DNA from: Dimorphilus gyrociliatus
Taxonomy: Eukaryota; Annelida; Polychaeta; Dinophilidae
Direction: 5' to 3'
Length of the DNA: 64,000 nucleotides
NCBI GenBank assembly: GCA_904063045.1
Contig: CAJFCJ010000001.1
Coordinates: 255,501-319,500 of the forward strand
The notes under the pieces are model-generated. The model worked only from the letters and a program-made list of their open reading frames with translations. It was not told where the DNA came from and made no database searches. Shown here piece by piece: positions 59,827 through 64,000 of the stretch (positions are counted from its first letter, which is position 1; every line of letters starts with the position of its first letter). Made by a program: the position numbers and the translations under genes.

Positions 59827-62114
59827 CTGTATATTCTGTATATACATTTTTATACATTGGTAGATATCTTACATGCAGGCATACTCCCAACCTCACGCTC
59901 ACTCAAACGCTCACGTAAACGCTTACACAAACGCTCACACAACGTTTATACTCACGCTTACACACGTACACACGCCAATACCCTTTCAGTTTTTTCCTTC
60001 GCTCATCCTTTCTTCAGATCTCTATCAAGTCAATTGTGCTTTTCCCTGAATCTTTTGCTTGATCTTGTTACCTAAATGATTTTTTATTTGGTTTATTTTT
60101 TTGTGTAGTTGAAACGGAATGCGGTCGTACTATTAAGAAAAAGAATGGTTTCCTCTCGTCTACAAGGGCTTGTTCCGAACCTTGGATTATTTCCGGTAAA
60201 TCCGGCCAACAGGTTGAGTTATTCTATTATGATTTTGGTCGGAATTCTGAAACTGGGAAATGCGTTGTTCAAGTAAGGGAGGACGGAGGACGGATGCAGA
60301 CTGTAGAATGCGTACGTGATCCGAGGCAACGTCGATTGGCCTTGTATGTTAGCCGAGGGCGTCGACTAGGCGTCACCATGCTCGATGAACCGTCGGGCGG
60401 TGCTATGCTGATTGAATATCAGAGTAAGTCTACTAATCGAACGTTTGTCTTGGTTCTGGTCTCGAGTCGCGATTGATCGATTAGGCGAGCGTCGAATTTC
60501 CCCGCTTATATATGCCGCTTACTCGCTTAATTAACCGCAAACTTTCGCCGACAAACTCCAATACGGCTTGATAAAATATTTAAGCGAGGAAGATAGTCGT
60601 TATAGACCGGAGGCCACGAAAAAATTTCAATTATTCATAACCATTGTTTTGTCGTCGTGACAAACCAATCATCGCGTCTGCCTTAGGCCGAAATCTAATT
60701 AACCCGTAGCTTCCGAAAACAAAATAAATAATAATAGCAATGGTAATATTTGTAGTGAAATAGCATTGGCTTTGTCTACGAGAAAGGATTAAAGAGTACA
60801 AGAACGCATGCGCAGCTGTAAAGGTGATGAGTTGTCTCTAATTCGTAAATTGAAGAGAACAACTTCAAAGACATATCACCAGTTTCAAGCTCAGTGTATA
60901 TTTTTACAAGATAATGATAAGTAGTGCCGTACTGAAAGACACTAGATTTTGTTTTTGTTCCAATTCGTTTCTAACACTCTCGCTAATTTTTTTTGTTTCT
61001 CTTTAAACCTTGTACATCAATGTGAACTAGTTCAGAGGAAAGAGAGACACAAGCTCACAGATACACACACGCATACGTTTGTGGCTGCGAACATAATTCT
61101 TATTGATTGTTTGCCATTGTTTGTTCACAAAGCTTCTTACGCGTGCTTAAAAAATAGAAAGAATGAAACTTTCTTCGATGGAAAAGAATGAAAAATTCAC
61201 AATCGAAATTAAACACGAAAAACAGATAGTATATAACCAATATCCATATTATTTGTGTGTGTTTAGTCCCAATACTTGTTTGTCCGCAACGTAATACATT
61301 TTATTCTATTACTTTACTTGTTTAAAACCCCGTCAGTCATCGGCTGTCCGCATCCTAAGCATACCAGGCAAACGCATTACCGGCGATTCGACAACAAGCT
61401 GCAAGCCATCTGCAACCGGACAGGAACTACCACAATGCTCACCTGCAATGGAACGCATTGGGTAGGGGAATGGCCAGATTGTGGACGCCCTTCACCGTCA
61501 GATGCTTCTTGGAAGGACGTCAAATGGGGAGGAGTCAGTCTACCTTATGGTAATTTTCTTTTCATTTAGGTATATATTTAACAATAATAAATGGGGAGAG
61601 TTCTTCCGTATATTTTGATATACAATCGCAAACAATTTTATATCCACAAGTCTAAAACAGTAAATTATTCTCTCTCTCCTCGCAATCTATCTTAACTGAT
61701 GAAATATATTTTCTAGGGGTTTGGATCGTTATCATTATCGGGAGTGCCCTTATCGTTAGTCTTCTAATTCTAACAACGGGCTTAATATTCCTTCGAAGGT
61801 TTGAAACGTTTCTGTTTTATTTCACTTTATCTTTATTATTTTATTATATTTGTTATTTTCTTTCTTTTACAATTCAATTAAATCGAAAACGAAACAGGCA
61901 GATCCGCTCTAGGGACGAATCAGCAGAAGACTCTATGAAGGACGTCGTCCTAAACAGGAGTACTGGGCCCAACAGCGGCTTATATGAAAGTCGGACGGGA
62001 ACGTTGTTAATTCGAGGTCACCCCATATACGAGACTGCAACGTTGGAGAATAACGAACGAACTTTGCTGAATAATCAATGTGTTCACGCGACTGTGCTTA
62101 GCAAGCCATTGTGA
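58297..62114 (+). CDS. SUEL-lectin / CUB-like / sushi single-pass membrane receptor, six exons
   Basis: Exons are 58297-58393, 59365-59655, 60109-60423, 61337-61549, 61717-61798 and 61898-62114; all phases agree, giving 404 residues. Exon 1 is a signal peptide (MDSNSVVSRRNFAVLLSTIS, then HLSIVFLLTDA) in a good start context. Residues 34-129 are a SUEL-type lectin domain (DTCWPFNYEKTCEWG, VILMQTARFGRW, LCSGKNRCSF). Residues 130-235 are CUB-like (ACSEPWIISGKSGQQVELFY, DFG). Residues 238-285 are a sushi module (GCPHPKH..CNGTHWVGEWPDC), then WGGVSLPYG. The TM is at about 307-330 (VWIVIIIGSALIVSLLILTT), and the tail has about 72 residues. Architecture and junctions match the gene at 13450. An extra intron separates CUB and sushi here, and the tail is shorter and lacks the PxxP motif. 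The role is probably glycan-binding adhesion or receptor, inferred. Confidence 0.88.
58861..58882. repeat. 22-bp perfect palindrome
   Basis: The 22 bases read the same on both strands, built from ATATACAGTAT and its complement. They lie in intron 1 of the SUEL receptor gene and belong to the ACAGTATAT family. Confidence 0.7.
59902..59951. repeat. Degenerate 12-bp minisatellite in intron 2
   Basis: About four units of AAACGCTCACAY in the intron of the SUEL receptor gene, followed by related ACGCTTACAC words up to 59970. Confidence 0.6.
60806..60813. promoter_or_regulatory. NRF1-like site
   Basis: ACGCATGCGCAG matches the NRF1 core (GCATGCGC) in the 913-bp intron 3 of the SUEL receptor gene. 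Confidence 0.3.
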
Positions 62115-64000
62115 ATGGGCATTTAAAACAAAGGGTATAATGATTGAAGAGCATCGAACTTAACGTCGTCTACCAGGTGGAAGAAACAGTTTGGGATCTT
62201 AACGACAGTACGAACAATGATTGATAAACAATACTTCCTATAATGAAATCTCGAGCCTTCGTATATATTTATATAAAGATATATAAATAGTTGTTACTGT
62301 ATATATTTATATATATTTACTTTCATATAATTCTTCTTTGTTATTTTTTATTTATTTTCTTTTAATATTCTTTCCCTCTTCTCTTCTTTGTTATTCTCCT
62401 TTTACCTTATTCGAACAATTTCCGATTCCTGTTCGATTTAACGAGATGTCGGACGTAATTAATTTTCTTCTTAGGCCTAACTCGAAGTGGTTTTAAAGGG
62501 TGCGTGCGGTCTAGTCGTTGAGTTGATGACTATTATAGCCACGGCTGCCGTCGGTACTAAGAGAGGGTGAAAATAAATAGAAATAGGGATAAGCACGCTC
62601 ATTCTTTTCTGTACGTGATACGTTAACCTTCCTTCAACCGGTAAAGGGGCGGACATGGATGGAGAAAACGACTACTTTTATTTAGATATTTTTCTATTCC
62701 TTAATCCTCTGAGAACAATACGTTAAAGTAAATATGCACGAAACAACCTGTTGGTTATGTCTCGAAAGAGCAACAGATAGCGCTCTGGTAGCCAAACTGA
62801 AGAATCCGTTTGGAAAAATTGATATGACAGTAGGAAACACCAGATGCCGCCTTGAAATAACAGCGCCACCAATCTCTTCACAAATTATCAGCATACTGTT
62901 AAGAAAGGGAGTAAGCAAAAGAGGGAGAGAGTGAGAAAGCAAGAGAGCGAGAGAGACGGAAAAGATTGAAATATAGTGTTTTTTTTTCAACGCCACCTAT
63001 AGCGTATATTGGACTGCAATCTATAGTAGACTGCCTGCAGCATCTCAGGCATGTGCTAACTTTCAGAGAGCGAATTCTGACGATCTGATGGACAATGGCA
63101 GCTGAGGAAAACGAGCTGTTTCGGTCGGTATTTCCTTTTTATTTCTTTGCAGTAGGAATTTAGTCGGTTTAAAATGGAAGCATTAGTTTACAATGTATAT
63201 AGATATTTATAGACTAGCTGGCTAGAGCAAATGTATAAAGTGTAAAATGCGTAAATCGTGTAAACAAGGAGCACTTAACATACCACATCGATCTCACCTG
63301 CGAGAAATAAAGAATTGAAGAGAATTGGGTAACGATCGGTTTGTCGAAAATAAGAGATGCTTTAAAAATTTTCAAATAAAAATTCTGAAATATACCGCAA
63401 AAGACGACTCCAAGCAGACATAGAAATTGGCGACTGATGGCTCAATCGTATTGACGCGTCCCTACTTTGCTCCCGTGATGACAGCCTATTATAATATATT
63501 TTTTTCCCAGTTGCTGTATATAAAATTTATATAATATATCTATCTATTTATATAAAATATATAGTATATATATGTATATATATATATATATTATATATAT
63601 ATATATGTTTATATTATACATATATATAAATATATTATATAATATAAAAATATAGGTATCATCTTGGATTATTCTGGATTATATCTAGTGATATATATCA
63701 TACATATGCTATACACACATTAAAACTTGGCATTTATTTATGGATATATTAATCTGTTTTCAACTGTAAACTCCATACTCTTTTGCAATAAGCAGTAAAA
63801 ATATACAATATATATATATACATATATACAATATATTGCCTAGAAAACAGGATATACTATGCAGTATATGCAAGAGAAACTATATATATATATATATATA
63901 TACATTTATGTATAGAAGTAACATCTTAGAAAGTACTAAAATTGTTTAAGACAAATATGTAATTTATTATTAATTATATATAATTGATAATGCACTTCTT
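62115..64000. other. Intergenic region to window end
   Basis: SUEL receptor 3' flank, then AT-rich DNA. CTCF-like elements lie at 62862 (AGCGCCACCAAT) and 62990 (ACGCCACCTATAG). Long (AT)n stretches occur at about 63540-63645, 63808-63835 and 63880-63902. No gene was seen. Confidence 0.45.

Noticed and set aside
62734-62934. Short plus-strand frame (MHETTCWLCLERATDS..) after the second SUEL receptor
   Set aside because: No domain, no splice partner, and it overlaps a CTCF-like element; likely chance.

Overview
This window is nuclear DNA of an animal with a compact, AT-rich genome (roughly one third G+C). The genes have short spliceosomal introns, many of 60-130 bp (for example 63, 75, 62, 71 and 66 bp). 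They are closely packed on both strands and separated by AT-rich spacers with many (AT)n tracts. The gene content is bilaterian: TTBK kinase, IA-2/PTPRN, TRH receptor, Cip/Kip CDK inhibitor, GalNAc-transferase and SUEL lectins. Compactness and a lophotrochozoan-looking GPCR and small-protein content suggest a miniature annelid (Dimorphilus-like), but this is inference. I see no mobile element with intact coding capacity, no rRNA or tRNA, and no CRISPR array.

Layout. 0-3.5 kb: three minus-strand genes (5' exon of a tau-tubulin kinase, a small coiled-coil protein, a Kelch protein). 3.5-8.6 kb: spacer, then two tandem 79/80-aa hydrophobic paralogues on minus. 13.4-15.2 kb: plus-strand SUEL-lectin/CUB/sushi single-pass receptor (first exon not located). 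16.4-22.5 kb: nine-exon PTPRN/IA-2 gene with three perfect CREs and a probable internal promoter. 25.0-27.3 kb: EF-hand gene related to secretagogin/calbindin with two alternative N-termini. 29.5-30.0 kb: small secreted cysteine-rich protein on minus. 34.7-35.8 kb: intronless class A GPCR. 38.9-39.5 kb: possible degraded RBBP6/DWNN copy. 41.3-42.9 kb: TRH-receptor-like GPCR on minus. 45.8-47.0 kb (minus) and 47.5-49.1 kb (plus): a divergent pair of a RING-finger protein and a degenerate GalNAc-transferase. 49.4-50.4 kb: a third GPCR. 50.4-55.4 kb: gene-free, including a G+C-richer block with a CRE palindrome. 55.4-55.9 kb: p21/p27-type CDK inhibitor on minus with a PIP-degron-like motif. 58.3-62.1 kb: a second SUEL/CUB/sushi receptor, paralogous to the one at 13.4 kb.

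How the genes fit together. IA-2, the EF-hand protein, the TRH-like receptor and the two other GPCRs fit neurosecretory or peptidergic signalling, although nothing shows co-regulation. The most striking pattern outside genes is a recurring CGCCAYCT-type motif, close to the bilaterian CTCF core, repeated more than a dozen times. Exon models were built by hand from splice signals, phase continuity and conservation. All family calls are from recognition of the translated sequence without any database search.
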